Shown here: one piece after another, positions 39,784 to 49,465 of the stretch
How positions within the stretch are numbered: the first letter of the stretch is position 1
How the letters are laid out: each line of letters opens with the position of its first letter
NCBI GenBank assembly: GCA_945957605.1
Contig: CAMFLR010000008.1
Coordinates: 248,001-312,000, forward strand
From: an uncultured Isosphaeraceae bacterium
Lineage (GTDB): Bacteria; Planctomycetota; Planctomycetia; Isosphaerales; Isosphaeraceae
Direction of reading: 5' to 3'
DNA length: 64,000 bases
Position numbers and translations under genes: made by a program
The notes under the pieces: model-generated
Told to the model about the DNA's origin: nothing
The model's input: the letters and a program-made list of their open reading frames with translations, nothing else
The model's database searches: none

Positions 39784-41505
39784 ATGAGCGTCGCAACATA
39801 TAGTCCGAAGACGTTCCCTCACAAGTGGCTCTCGGCCGATGCCACGTTCAAAACGTGGGAACAGATCGAGCCCTGGTATCAGAAATTGCTCGCGCGTGAG
39901 ATCGGTTCCACCGCAGACCTCGAGCAATGGCTGATCGATTGCGACGAACTGAACGGTGCGGTTTCGCAGGAAGGCGAAAAGCGGCACATCGCCATGACCT
40001 GCCAAACCGATGACCCCGAGCGCGAGGCAGCGCACCTCGCATTCGTGCGCGACATTCGCCCCAAACTGAAGCCACTGCTCAACGAGATGCGGAACAAGTA
40101 TCTCGACTCGCCCCATCGCGCCGGCCTGCCTCGCGAGCGTTATCTGGTGTTCGACCGCTCGCAGGAAAATCGCCGCGACCTCTATCGCGAGGCAAACATC
40201 CCTCGCGAAACCGAACTGGCCGAGCTCGATCAGCAATATCAAAAGACAATCGGTGCAATGACGGTGACGTTCGAGGGGCAAGAACGCACCCCCGCACAGA
40301 TGGCGCCGATTCTCGAAGAGACCGATCGTGCCCGCCGCGAAGCCGCATGGACGCTCGTCGCCAATCGCCGGCTGCAGGATAAGGAAACGCTCGACACGCT
40401 ATTCGACCGCCAGCTTTTGCTCCGCGAAGAGATCGCCCGCGAGGCCGGTTTTCCCAGCTATGTCGAATACGCGTACAAGGCACGCGAGCGATTCGATTAC
40501 GACGTTGACGATGCCCGCGCATTCCACGAGGCGATCGAGCGCACCGTCGTTCCGCTCGCGAAAAAAATCCAGGAAAATCGCAAGAATGCACTCGGGGTCT
40601 CGAGCGTGCGACCCTGGGACCTTGCAGTTGATCCACTCAACCGGGCGCCGCTTCGGCCCTTCAATGATGTGAACAAGCTTGCAGAAGGTTGCGAAGCAAT
40701 CTTCCGCGACGTCGACCAGGAACTCGGCGCCCAGTTCGCCTACATGCGGCAGCACGACCTGCTCGACCTGGCGAATCGCAAAGGAAAAGCGCCGGGCGGA
40801 TATCAGACGACCCTCGAAGACGATCGCCTGCCGTTCATTTTCATGAACGCCGTGGGACTCGACGGCGATCTCCGTACGCTGCTCCACGAAGGTGGTCACG
40901 CGTTCCATGCGTTGCTTTCCCGCGAGGAACCGCTGGGTGCCTATCGTGAAAGCCCGATCGAGTTCTGTGAAGTCGCTTCGATGTCGATGGAATTGTTGGG
41001 TGCTCGCGACCTCGCCGAGTTCTACAACGACGCTGATGCCGATCGCTCGTACGAGCAACTTCTCGAGGGAATCGTGCTGATTTTGCCCTGGATTGCGACG
41101 GTCGACGCTTTCCAGCACTGGATTTACTTCCATCCCGGCCACAATCGCGACGAGCGTGCGGCAGCGTGGAACGAGTTGATGGACCGGTTCGGCGGCACGG
41201 TCGACTGGACCGATTTTGAGTCGGTCCGCTCGCATTCGTGGCATCGCCAATTGCACATTTTCCTCTATCCGTTCTACTACATCGAATACGGCATCGCGCA
41301 GCTTGGTGCGCTTCAAATCTGGAAGCGGAGCCTCACCGATCGTCGCGTCGCGGTGGAAGCCTATAAACAGGCGCTCTCGATTGGCGGTGCCAAGCCGTTG
41401 CCCGACCTGTTCGCCGCGGCCGGTGCCAAGTTCGATTTCAGCATTGCGACGATTGCGCCGCTGATGGAAACGATTGGCGAGGAACTTGCAAAGATTGGCA
41501 AGTGA
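39784..41505 (+). CDS. M3 family oligoendopeptidase (PepF-like)
   Basis: Cytosolic zinc metallopeptidase that cuts short peptides. The 573-residue protein has the gluzincin motif HEGGH at 368-372 in LLHEGGHAFHALL and the downstream Glu in PIEFCEVASMSMELL, typical of M3. The product length and C-terminal YPFYYIEYGIAQLGALQIW block match the bacterial PepF/M3 group. No signal peptide. The start ATG gives MSVATYSPKTFPHKW; in-frame sequence upstream is closed soon. It precedes the orphan membrane protein gene by 52 bases. A 483-residue open frame on the opposite strand is a shadow. Confidence 0.93.
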   Translation: MSVATYSPKTFPHKWLSADATFKTWEQIEPWYQKLLAREIGSTADLEQWLIDCDELNGAVSQEGEKRHIAMTCQTDDPEREAAHLAFVRDIRPKLKPLLNEMRNKYLDSPHRAGLPRERYLVFDRSQENRRDLYREANIPRETELAELDQQYQKTIGAMTVTFEGQERTPAQMAPILEETDRARREAAWTLVANRRLQDKETLDTLFDRQLLLREEIAREAGFPSYVEYAYKARERFDYDVDDARAFHEAIERTVVPLAKKIQENRKNALGVSSVRPWDLAVDPLNRAPLRPFNDVNKLAEGCEAIFRDVDQELGAQFAYMRQHDLLDLANRKGKAPGGYQTTLEDDRLPFIFMNAVGLDGDLRTLLHEGGHAFHALLSREEPLGAYRESPIEFCEVASMSMELLGARDLAEFYNDADADRSYEQLLEGIVLILPWIATVDAFQHWIYFHPGHNRDERAAAWNELMDRFGGTVDWTDFESVRSHSWHRQLHIFLYPFYYIEYGIAQLGALQIWKRSLTDRRVAVEAYKQALSIGGAKPLPDLFAAAGAKFDFSIATIAPLMETIGEELAKIGK

Positions 41506-41557
41506 AGTCTTGTGAACGCGTGAGCCACGTGACGCGGAAATCCGGAGATGCGAATCG

Positions 41558-44500
41558 ATGAGTATGGTGGCCGAGCCGGTGCTTGATCGGGGCGCATTGA
41601 TCCGGATTCTCCGCGACGTCGACTCGCGCGTTTGCCTCATTCCCGCTCGCGTTTTACGACGAGTGATTCGCGGAATCATGGGCGTTGGTGGGCTCGGCAA
41701 AATCCCCCATCGCGGTGGGTTTGCCGAACGCACCGAAGTCGTGCTGCGATATGCGAATCGCCTCGAACTAGGGCTCGAACTGACGGCGCCAGACCCAGAC
41801 CACGTCATTCTGCTGCCCGAGCCGGAAAACAAGGAACGTGCGCTCAGCACCGATGCACTGTTGTTGCATTACTGGCGACTGTTATTTCACGCACGTGTTC
41901 ATTTGAGCTTTGATACGCGCGAGGAAGAATTTCCTCCCGAAGGGACTTGGATTGCCGATCGCGTCGCTCGGCTGGGGCGACTCGTGCTCGTCGAGGCGCG
42001 AGCCGTGCTTTACGAAGACCAGTTTCTGGCGGTCCCGGCTGATGATCGCGCGACGTACGTCGAATTCGCTGCTGTTTATCTTGAATTGTTCGCATTTCAT
42101 CGTGAGTTGATAAGTCACACATTTCCCGGCATTCTCGATCACCAGAGCGTGCAAAACATGCTTCTGGCGGACGTGGATTTGCCGGGAACGCTCGAAGCGA
42201 CGCGTCCTGAAGGTGCGCCAGAAACTCCGACGGCGATCGTTCACTCTGAAGATGAAACGGAAGACGACGACAGCGGCGAGTTTGTTGCCGCGGATGATGC
42301 CGAAGAGCCCGAGCCAGGACGATGGTCATGGTTGAAGCGGCTGGCGGATATGGCGTCGCAGCGAGGAAATCGCGTCCGCGCGGCGATTCTGCGGGTTCGC
42401 GCTGCGAAGCTTGCGCCGCCGATCGAGGCTCAGCGTACGCGTGCCGGAGCCAAGAGCGAACTGGGGCATCTCACGCGTCGGCTTCGCGCCGCGCTTGGTT
42501 TTGACGGTGACGAATCGTCTCGCTGGAAGAAGGCGCTCGCAGCGTTTCTCGATGGTGCTTCGACTGGCCTCTGGCCGCGCCCCGCGCGGATGCTTTACGA
42601 CCTGCAAAAAGTCTGCTCCGACCATGAGCGGCAAATCTCGCGCACCGACCTTCTGGGCTGGCTGATCTCGCGCGGAAAGAGACCGATTCGCATCCCCCTG
42701 CCCGACCACCGCCTTGTGCTGATGCTCAGTCACTTGCGATCCGCCAGTGCGCGACTCGCGCGGATGCACGGTCCGGAACCTCAGCGCACGCAGCTTGCGA
42801 AACTCGTCGATGACGCGACTCGCCGCGAAGAACGCGAACTTCGCGAAACGTTTCGCTCGCGGTTCCATCGCGTGTTCGACGAGGTCGGCTTCGTCCCGGC
42901 AAATCTTCCCGAAAGAGCGGCGAGAAGGAAACTCATCGAGGAGTTGATCGACCTCGTCATCGAGCGCGGGTATCTGCGGTTGGGTGACTTGCGAGATGCT
43001 CTCTCCCGCAATCAGATCAAGCTGCCCGATCTTGCGAGCGGCCGCGAACTCGTGGCAGGCGATCCGCTTCTACGAGCAGATGTCGCGCTGGCAAAGGAGT
43101 TCGACGGTGTTTATCACCGCGGGGAAATCTACCTTCGCGCATTGCAGCGAACGAGTTCACTCGCGTTCGGCACGCACTACGGACGGCTGTTTACGAAGTA
43201 CTTCGCGCTGCCGTTTGGCGGCGCGTTCATCATGCTCGAAGGTTTGCAGCATATCCTAGGCGCGTTGCTGGGATTGCTCTTGGGCGAAGCGCCTCACCTG
43301 ATGAATCCCGTCTCGTACACAATTGTCGCCCTTCTGCTTCTGGGGATCATCAATCGCCCTGGATTTCGCGGCATTTTCTTCTCGGTTTGCAGCAAGATCG
43401 GCGTTGGCCTGCGCGTCGTTTTTTACACGATTCCCCGCTGGATTCTCGACCGGCCAGTCTTCCACGAATTCCTCAACAACCGCTGGACGGTGTTCGGCTG
43501 GAACTGGTTGGTCAAGCCATTATTCCTGGTTGGCGTACTCTCGCTTTGTATGTCGTTTCTGATTGATGAACATGTCGGCGCAATGTTGCGCGTGGTGGCG
43601 TTCGTTGCAATCTCGCTGTTCATCAATTCGCGTCAGGGGCGACTTGTCGAAGAGATCGCATCGGACGGTGCGACACGCGTCGGTCAACGAGTCTGGCGTG
43701 ACTTTCTTCCCAACGTTTTTCAGAGCGTGATGGGCCTGTTCAAGGCGATTCTCGAGCTCTTTGAACGCCTGATTTACAGCGTCGATGAGTGGGCGCGCTT
43801 CCGGTCGGGCGAGAGCAAGTTCACGCTCGGGGCGAAGGCGGTTTTTGGTCTGGCGTGGTTCGTCGTCGCATACGTGGCGCGTATTTATATCACGCTTTTG
43901 ATTGAACCGCAGATCAACCCGATCAAGCATTTCCCCGTGGTGACGGTTTCCCACAAGATCATGCTGCCGATGTCGGTGACGGTGTTTAAACTACTCAAAG
44001 CGCCGCTGGTTCCGCTCGGAGAGGGAATCGCGAACACGTTCGCTGGCGCTACGCTATTCCTCATTCCCGGTCTCTTTGGATTTCTGGTCTGGGAGTTGAA
44101 GGAAAACTGGCGGCTTTATGCGGCGAATCGTGCGAAAACGCTCACGCCGGTGATGATTGGTCATCACGGCGAAACGATGAGCCGGTTTCTGCGTCGCGGC
44201 TTCCACTCGGGAACCATTCCTAAGCTTTACGCGAAGCTGAGGCGGAAAGATTATCAGGCCGAGCACGGGGCGAGCGAGGCTGAGTCGCGCAAGGCCGAAG
44301 AATCGCTGCACCATGTCGCGCGGTCGATCAGCCAGTTTGTCGATCGCAGCGTGATTTACCTGCTTGATGGCAGCGAGGCGTTCGCTCTGGCCGGCCCGTC
44401 GCCCAAGGTTGCAGCCGTGCGATGCACGACGAATCGCGTGGTCGTTTCGCTGCACTGGCAAGGGATCGGCCACGAACCGCCGGCTGAAATAGCGTTCGAA

Positions 44501-44779
44501 GAGTCAGAACGCCGGCTGTTTGCACGCGTCCTTGTGTCCGGATGGATCGGCAAGCTCGAACCCGAGGCACACCGTGCGATCCTCTCAGCAATGGCCGGCC
44601 TTTTTTCCTGGAGCGACGTCGAACTGATTGGCGACCCCGGTGACGACAAACCCGACCCGCTCACTCCGCCGATCGAGTGGGATCAATGGGTGAGTACTTG
44701 GGAAGGCGACGCAAATGGTCGGGGACATCAGGCCGTCGTGCCCGAGAATTCGCCGATCCTGACGCCGACGAATGTTTAG
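41558..44779 (+). CDS. Large orphan membrane protein (1073 residues)
   Basis: I do not recognise this protein. Residues 1-540 are soluble-looking, with helical arginine-rich stretches, an acidic linker (about 225-250, EDETEDDDSGEF) and a block resembling a winged-helix-like fold (GYLRLGDLRDALSRNQIKLPDL). Residues about 555-865 hold six or more hydrophobic segments (GALLGLLLGE, YTIVALLLLGI, PLFLVGVLSLCMSFLI, VVAFVAISLFI, AVFGLAWFVVAYVARIYI, ATLFLIPGLFGFLVW). Residues about 870-1073 are soluble again, ending in an acidic, Pro-rich tail. The two ATGs at 41558 and 41564 are both possible starts. Probably in one transcript with the peptidase upstream. Confidence 0.8.
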   Translation: MSMVAEPVLDRGALIRILRDVDSRVCLIPARVLRRVIRGIMGVGGLGKIPHRGGFAERTEVVLRYANRLELGLELTAPDPDHVILLPEPENKERALSTDALLLHYWRLLFHARVHLSFDTREEEFPPEGTWIADRVARLGRLVLVEARAVLYEDQFLAVPADDRATYVEFAAVYLELFAFHRELISHTFPGILDHQSVQNMLLADVDLPGTLEATRPEGAPETPTAIVHSEDETEDDDSGEFVAADDAEEPEPGRWSWLKRLADMASQRGNRVRAAILRVRAAKLAPPIEAQRTRAGAKSELGHLTRRLRAALGFDGDESSRWKKALAAFLDGASTGLWPRPARMLYDLQKVCSDHERQISRTDLLGWLISRGKRPIRIPLPDHRLVLMLSHLRSASARLARMHGPEPQRTQLAKLVDDATRREERELRETFRSRFHRVFDEVGFVPANLPERAARRKLIEELIDLVIERGYLRLGDLRDALSRNQIKLPDLASGRELVAGDPLLRADVALAKEFDGVYHRGEIYLRALQRTSSLAFGTHYGRLFTKYFALPFGGAFIMLEGLQHILGALLGLLLGEAPHLMNPVSYTIVALLLLGIINRPGFRGIFFSVCSKIGVGLRVVFYTIPRWILDRPVFHEFLNNRWTVFGWNWLVKPLFLVGVLSLCMSFLIDEHVGAMLRVVAFVAISLFINSRQGRLVEEIASDGATRVGQRVWRDFLPNVFQSVMGLFKAILELFERLIYSVDEWARFRSGESKFTLGAKAVFGLAWFVVAYVARIYITLLIEPQINPIKHFPVVTVSHKIMLPMSVTVFKLLKAPLVPLGEGIANTFAGATLFLIPGLFGFLVWELKENWRLYAANRAKTLTPVMIGHHGETMSRFLRRGFHSGTIPKLYAKLRRKDYQAEHGASEAESRKAEESLHHVARSISQFVDRSVIYLLDGSEAFALAGPSPKVAAVRCTTNRVVVSLHWQGIGHEPPAEIAFEESERRLFARVLVSGWIGKLEPEAHRAILSAMAGLFSWSDVELIGDPGDDKPDPLTPPIEWDQWVSTWEGDANGRGHQAVVPENSPILTPTNV

Positions 44780-44864
44780 TTCTTATTGATGATTGCCTGC
44801 GGTAGATGGCTCGATTAGCATGCTGCGACAGTCGTTTGAGCTCCAGCACGCGAGGGCAACTGCC

Positions 44865-45404
44865 ATGCGTCGAACCTGTGGAGTCTTCTTGCTCGCGCTA
44901 GGTCTTGCGGGGTGCAATCAGGAGGGCGAAAATCTGCCGGCCGAAGTGCCAGTCACGTTTTCTCCGGTTACTATTAGCAAACCTGTCCGGTCGAAACCTC
45001 CACAGCCCCTTATTGGCCCCGTGCTTTCGACATTGCCCGATCGCTCAATTTCGATCGTTGTGAGTGCGAAATACCGCGGCGCCAAGGGCCCGTGCATTCA
45101 GTTTGGCGATGGCTCGTATGCTATGCCTCTGATGCATACGTTTGACGTGCAAAAGGTACTTCAAGGAACACTGAGGCAGGACTCTATCCAAGTCCGTCCG
45201 GGATCGCTGTCGGGACCGAGTTTTCCGCGCCAACTTGCAGAGGGCGCGGAATTGACTTTGCGGTTGATCCTCTCGCAGAGCTCGCGGCAGCAACAATTCG
45301 AGAACGAACTGAAGAACTTCCGCTGGCTCATCATCAATGGCGATGAGTTGGAAGAGGTTCTCGATCCGGTGCCTACTTCGCCGCCGGTAACGACCCTGAG
45401 ATAA
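44865..45404 (+). CDS. Hypothetical lipoprotein
   Basis: A 179-residue lipoprotein starting MRRTCGVFLLALGLAGCNQEG with lipobox LAGC (Cys17). A Pro-rich linker leads to a beta-rich domain (ISIVVSAKYRGAKGPCIQFGDGSY, HTFDVQKVLQGTLRQDSIQV, ELTLRLILSQS) reminiscent of metallopeptidase-inhibitor-like or cystatin-free beta folds; no family assigned. The ATG follows GAGGG by 8 bases; the frame is open upstream to 44793. Its last 32 bases overlap the opposing carboxypeptidase gene. Confidence 0.68.
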   Translation: MRRTCGVFLLALGLAGCNQEGENLPAEVPVTFSPVTISKPVRSKPPQPLIGPVLSTLPDRSISIVVSAKYRGAKGPCIQFGDGSYAMPLMHTFDVQKVLQGTLRQDSIQVRPGSLSGPSFPRQLAEGAELTLRLILSQSSRQQQFENELKNFRWLIINGDELEEVLDPVPTSPPVTTLR

Positions 45405-46866
45405 ACGCGGCGACATCCTTCTTAAGAGCCGCCAGCGATTGCGGATGCACATACATCATGTGACCCGCCTCGTACTCCTTGATTTGAATATTCTTGCGTG
45501 CGTTTTCATCAAGGTCGATGTGGCCGAGGGTGTACTCTGTCGCATGAAACGGGGTTGCGAGGTCGTAATAACCGGACGCGACCATCACCTTCATTGATGG
45601 ATTCTGGGCAAACGCCTGGCGAAGCGCGGCCGATGTGTCGGCATATCCGCCGCGACCGGTGAGGCCATAATCCCACGCTCCGACGCCTTCTCCCAGAATG
45701 TAGTAAGGGACGTCGGTCTTGTAGCCGAGTGTCGAGCGTAAATACTGGTTGATGGTTGCCGTGTAGGGCGGCCGGATGGCGGCGTTGCTGGCGTCGAAGT
45801 CGGGGCGTTCGGCAATGGCTGAGGCATCGCTACCGACGAAGCGGCTATCGAGCCGGCCGACCGACTTTCGCTGCTTGCGCAGGAGTTGCTTGCGGAACTG
45901 CGAAGGGTCGACACGCAGGTTTGCCAGGTCGACATATTCGGGCGAGAGGCCGGTGAGAGAAGCATAAGTCTTGACCAGTTCCTCGCGTTCGGCGCCAGCG
46001 AGTTGATCCCCTTTCGCGAGCGCGACGGTGTAAGTCGTCTCGGCCCACTTCTTCGCTTTTGCGAGCGTTGCCTTGAGATCCTTCGAGAACTCTTCCGAAA
46101 GCTGGTGATGGTAGAAAGCGGTCGCGGTATAGCTGGGAAGGTAAAGTGCGTAGGGTAAGTCGTTCCCCTGATCGAATTGCAGCGTTTGGAAATTGAGCAC
46201 CGTCGATACGAGAATGATGCCGTTGAACGCGATGCCGTGTCGTTCAACCAAGCGCCCTGCCAATCCCGCGGCGCGGGTTGTTCCGTAACTTTCGCCGACG
46301 AGGTACAGCGGCGAGCCCCATCGCTCGTTGCGCGTGAGATACATGCGGATAAATTCACCAACCGATGTAATATCTCCCTGTAAGCCGTGAAATTTCTTGG
46401 TCAACTCGGGTTTGACCGCGCGACTGTAACCGGTGCCAACAGGGTCGATAAAAACGAGGTCGGTGGTATCAAGCCAGGTTTGGGCGTTATCGACTAAACG
46501 AAACGGCGGCTGCGGTAAAACAGCGTCGGGCATTTCGACACGTTTCGGGCCGAGTGCTCCCAGATGGAGCCAGACCGACGCAGAACCCGGCCCACCGTTG
46601 AATGCGAACATGAGCGGACGCTTTGACCGATCGCTCTCGCCGTCGCGCGTGTAGGCGACATAAAAAATGTTCGCCTCGGTTTCGCCGTCGGCGTTCATGA
46701 TCGGCATCACGCCGGTGGTTGCCGTGTACTTGAGTGGCTTGCCGTCGAGCACGATTTCTTGCTTCACCACCACAGTTTCGCCCGGCTTGTTTGCAGCGGG
46801 CTGGGCGTGAAGCGCTTGTGCGAAGAAGTTCATTGAGACAATCGCGATCGCAGCAAGTCGGCTCAT
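45373..46866 (-). CDS. S10 family serine carboxypeptidase-like protein, exported
   Basis: A 497-residue exported alpha/beta-hydrolase. A signal (MSRLAAIAIVSMNFFAQALHA) leads to the S10 blocks FNGGPGSASVWLHLGALGP (oxyanion hole), FIDPVGTGYSRA and VGESYGTTRAAGLAGRL with nucleophile Ser193. The acid lies in ASGYYDLATP and the His in YEAGHMMYVH. It should remove C-terminal residues from peptides in the periplasm. The start was chosen at ATG 46866 to give the signal peptide, though no good Shine-Dalgarno sequence precedes it; ATG 47013 would add 49 odd residues. The 3' ends of this gene and the lipoprotein gene overlap by 32 bases. Confidence 0.88.
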   Translation of the reverse strand: MSRLAAIAIVSMNFFAQALHAQPAANKPGETVVVKQEIVLDGKPLKYTATTGVMPIMNADGETEANIFYVAYTRDGESDRSKRPLMFAFNGGPGSASVWLHLGALGPKRVEMPDAVLPQPPFRLVDNAQTWLDTTDLVFIDPVGTGYSRAVKPELTKKFHGLQGDITSVGEFIRMYLTRNERWGSPLYLVGESYGTTRAAGLAGRLVERHGIAFNGIILVSTVLNFQTLQFDQGNDLPYALYLPSYTATAFYHHQLSEEFSKDLKATLAKAKKWAETTYTVALAKGDQLAGAEREELVKTYASLTGLSPEYVDLANLRVDPSQFRKQLLRKQRKSVGRLDSRFVGSDASAIAERPDFDASNAAIRPPYTATINQYLRSTLGYKTDVPYYILGEGVGAWDYGLTGRGGYADTSAALRQAFAQNPSMKVMVASGYYDLATPFHATEYTLGHIDLDENARKNIQIKEYEAGHMMYVHPQSLAALKKDVAAFISGSLPAAK

Positions 46867-47048
46867 TGAGGTGGCTCGCAAAGAAAGAAGGAGCGATAGA
46901 ATTCCCGCTGAGGATAGGGCGATGCGTCGTCGTCCGCAACCGGCTGCCCCTAACGGCGCGGCGCGAAATTCGGTATGATGTCGGCCGGTTTTGGTTGCTG
47001 GTCCGGGCGGCATACTCGCCCAGTTTCATTCGATCGCGGAGCGCAATC

Positions 47049-47471
47049 GTGTCTCAGAGTGTGAACGTTACCGTCACGAGCGAAAAGAACGGCTTCCGGC
47101 AACTCGCGTCGACTGGCTCGGCCTGGGAGCCGAAGATCGGCTACTCACGCGCTGTTCGCGCTGGGGCACACATCGCGGTGACCGGCACGGTTGGCATCGA
47201 GGCCGACGGCACGTTTGTTCCCAGCCTCGAAGCCCAGTCGCGTCGCGCACTGACGATCATCGAAGCTGCGATCAAGGCCCTCGGCGGCACGCTCAAAGAC
47301 GTCGTTCGCACGCGCATTTACGTCACCGACATCTCGAAGTGGCAAGAAGTCGGGGCAGCCCACGGCGCATTCTTCGCCGACATCCGTCCCGCGACGACGA
47401 TGGTTGAAGTCGCCAAGCTGATCGACGATGCAGCGCTCGTCGAAATCGAAGCCGACGCGATCGTGAGCTAA
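47049..47471 (+). CDS. RidA family protein
   Basis: A 140-residue member of the YjgF/YER057c/UK114 (RidA) family, which hydrolyses reactive enamine/imine intermediates. Visible are the strand [48 protein letters not shown] and the closing [25 protein letters not shown] with the conserved Arg. The start is GTG at 47049, 7 bases after GGAG; the long in-frame extension upstream overlaps the divergent carboxypeptidase region and is rejected. The queC gene follows 31 bases later. Confidence 0.92.
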   Translation: MSQSVNVTVTSEKNGFRQLASTGSAWEPKIGYSRAVRAGAHIAVTGTVGIEADGTFVPSLEAQSRRALTIIEAAIKALGGTLKDVVRTRIYVTDISKWQEVGAAHGAFFADIRPATTMVEVAKLIDDAALVEIEADAIVS

Positions 47472-47502
47472 TCGCCCGAATATCGCCAGGATTCTCAATC
47501 TG

Positions 47503-48198
47503 ATGACTGTAGCAAAAAAGGCCGTCGTGTTGCTCTCGGGTGGTCTCGACTCCGCGACTGCTCTCGCCGAAGCGCGGGCGGACGGGTTCGAGACCTATGC
47601 GCTCACCGTCCTTTATGGCCAGCGTCATCACATTGAGATCGAGGCCGCTCGCCGCGTCGCGAATGTTCTCGGCGCGGCGCGGCATGTCGAGCAGGTGATC
47701 GATCTTCGAGCATTCGGCGGCTCGGCTCTTACGAGCGATATCGACGTTCCCAAAGATCGCGATGAAGCCGCGATGACGGCGTCGATTCCGATCACATATG
47801 TCCCTGCGCGGAACACGGTGTTTCTCTCGCTGGCACTGGCATGGGCCGAGGCATTAGGTGCGTTCGATCTCTATATCGGCGTGAATTGTGTCGATTACTC
47901 GGGCTATCCCGACTGCCGGCCCGAGTTTCTCCGTGCCTTCGAGGCGATGGCGAATCTCGCGACGAAAGCCGGTGTCGAGGGTTCGGGAACGTTTCATATT
48001 CATGCGCCGCTTTTATATTTGACGAAGCCGCAAATCATCAAGCGTGGAATTGAGCTGGGTGTCGACTACGGCCTGACGCACAGTTGCTATGACCCGGCGC
48101 CTGAGGGATTGTCGTGCGGGCGTTGTGATAGTTGCCGTTTGCGCCTTGCGGCGTTTCATGAGTTGGGGATGGTGGACCCGGTTGGTTATGTCCCATGA
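47503..48198 (+). CDS. queC: 7-cyano-7-deazaguanine synthase QueC
   Basis: Makes preQ0 from 7-carboxy-7-deazaguanine with ATP and ammonia, in queuosine and archaeosine-type nucleoside synthesis. The 231-residue protein has the PP-loop [53 protein letters not shown] and the zinc-binding C-terminus [19 protein letters not shown]. No other queuosine gene is in the window. It ends 6 bases before the converging LRR gene. Confidence 0.96.
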   Translation: MTVAKKAVVLLSGGLDSATALAEARADGFETYALTVLYGQRHHIEIEAARRVANVLGAARHVEQVIDLRAFGGSALTSDIDVPKDRDEAAMTASIPITYVPARNTVFLSLALAWAEALGAFDLYIGVNCVDYSGYPDCRPEFLRAFEAMANLATKAGVEGSGTFHIHAPLLYLTKPQIIKRGIELGVDYGLTHSCYDPAPEGLSCGRCDSCRLRLAAFHELGMVDPVGYVP

Positions 48199-48204
48199 AC
48201 TGGC

Positions 48205-49356
48205 TTAACGATCCGGTTTTAGATCGACCATATGTGCGCCATACAAGTCCCCGAAGTGAACGCGAATTTTCAAGTCAGGCCGCTTCTTGAGAAGTTTGAG
48301 GGCAGAGGCACGCTTCACACCCGCGCCCCTGAATTCCACCAATTTAAGGTTGCGCATCTGAGCGATGTCATCAAAGCATGACTCGGTTACGTTCCAGCTT
48401 TCAATCAGAAGAGCTTCGAGCGTGGAGAATGAGCGCAGGTCGCGAATTGTCTCATCGTTTATTTGCTCACCATCCAGGCGAAGCGATTTGATCGATGAGC
48501 CGTTCAATTGAGAAATTGCGTCCCGCGAGAGTGGCGAATCGAAGCACCAGAGCGTCAATTCGTTTAGATTTCTGCAACTGGCAAGGTGTCCCATCGCTTT
48601 TTGTGTTAATGGAACTCTCAGTAGGAGTACTGACGTCAGCGCTGGTTGCTTGGCGAGGTGACGCAGTCCTTCATCCGTAACTTTGGGGCCGCGATCCGGC
48701 GGATCAGAATTTGCGATCAAGATTGTGTTTAACTTGGGAAGCGACGGCAGTGTGGCCAACAGCGGGTCCGAGAGATCGGCCTTCCAAAATTCGAGTGACT
48801 TCAAGTTGCTCAGGTTTTTGAGATGTTTGAGTTGTTCGTCTTTTAATGTTGTTACACGGAAACTAAGGCTTTCGAGATTTTGCAGATTCGAGACCGCCAC
48901 GAGAGTCTCATCCATCTTCGTTTCATCGAAGGACCAACCATGAGACAAGTTGCCTATTTCTACTGCCGCGACGTCGTAACAATAATCCACACCCAAATGG
49001 TTGGAGAGCCAACGCACTGACGGAGACTCATCTCGCGGACCGCGCCGGTCTCGATCGTCCACGCCAAAATACTCGCCTTCCCATCCTCGATAGCTTACGC
49101 CGGCTCGTGCATTGAGAATCACTTCGACGGCCTCGCGTTGACGCTGTGCCGAGCCGCTGGCCCAGGCCAGAAGAATCTGGGCCAATGTAGCGAGAAAAAG
49201 CAAGCAACCCAGACGATTCAGCCGCAAGAGACGCACTAGTAAACCGGCGACTTTACGTTGAAGTTGATTGGTATCAGCGGCCCAGGCCAGGGCACCCCTG
49301 ATCATTGGTGCCCAGAATAAGAGGCTGCCCAGTTCGTCGAGCTGGAAGTGATGCAT
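48205..49356 (-). CDS. Membrane-anchored LRR protein with duplicated hydrophobic segment
   Basis: A 383-residue protein from the ATG at 49356, 7 bases after GGAGG. The N-terminus holds two related stretches, LGSLLFWAPMIRGALAWA and LGCLLFLATLAQILLAWA, each followed by a charged SAQRQRE/TNQLQRK-type segment. The second looks like a membrane anchor. Residues about 165-370 carry six or seven leucine-rich repeats (LQNLESLSFRVTTLKDEQLK, LSNLKSLEFWKADLSD, LPKLNTILIAN, CRNLNELTLWCF). LRRs bind proteins. Faces queC with 6 bases between. Terminator-like hairpins lie upstream (49402-49500). Confidence 0.78.
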   Translation of the reverse strand: MHHFQLDELGSLLFWAPMIRGALAWAADTNQLQRKVAGLLVRLLRLNRLGCLLFLATLAQILLAWASGSAQRQREAVEVILNARAGVSYRGWEGEYFGVDDRDRRGPRDESPSVRWLSNHLGVDYCYDVAAVEIGNLSHGWSFDETKMDETLVAVSNLQNLESLSFRVTTLKDEQLKHLKNLSNLKSLEFWKADLSDPLLATLPSLPKLNTILIANSDPPDRGPKVTDEGLRHLAKQPALTSVLLLRVPLTQKAMGHLASCRNLNELTLWCFDSPLSRDAISQLNGSSIKSLRLDGEQINDETIRDLRSFSTLEALLIESWNVTESCFDDIAQMRNLKLVEFRGAGVKRASALKLLKKRPDLKIRVHFGDLYGAHMVDLKPDR

Positions 49357-49401
49357 TCTCGACCCTCCAGGCAAGCCATTCCATTAAATGCTCATCCCAT
49401 G

Positions 49402-49424
49402 AAAAAAGGGCCGACAGGCGGCCC
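49402..49424 (-). terminator. Terminator-like hairpin upstream of the LRR gene
   Basis: On the minus strand, GGGCCG/CGGCCC arms (49424-49419 and 49413-49408) with a 5-base loop are followed by a run of six T (49407-49402). The stem is short (6 bp), so it could be a back-up terminator of the lipoprotein gene or a leader element of the LRR gene, whose start lies 46 bases further on. Confidence 0.5.
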
Positions 49425-49465
49425 CGTACTCGTTTCGGTATATTGTGTAAATCGGACGACGACAA

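Noticed and set aside
40399..41850. 483-codon minus-strand frame opposite the M3 peptidase
   Set aside because: The plus strand has the HEGGH peptidase; the antisense product shows no domain or signal.
46867..47013. Longer N-terminus of the S10 carboxypeptidase
   Set aside because: It would place 49 polar residues before a good signal peptide and would extend toward the RidA gene.
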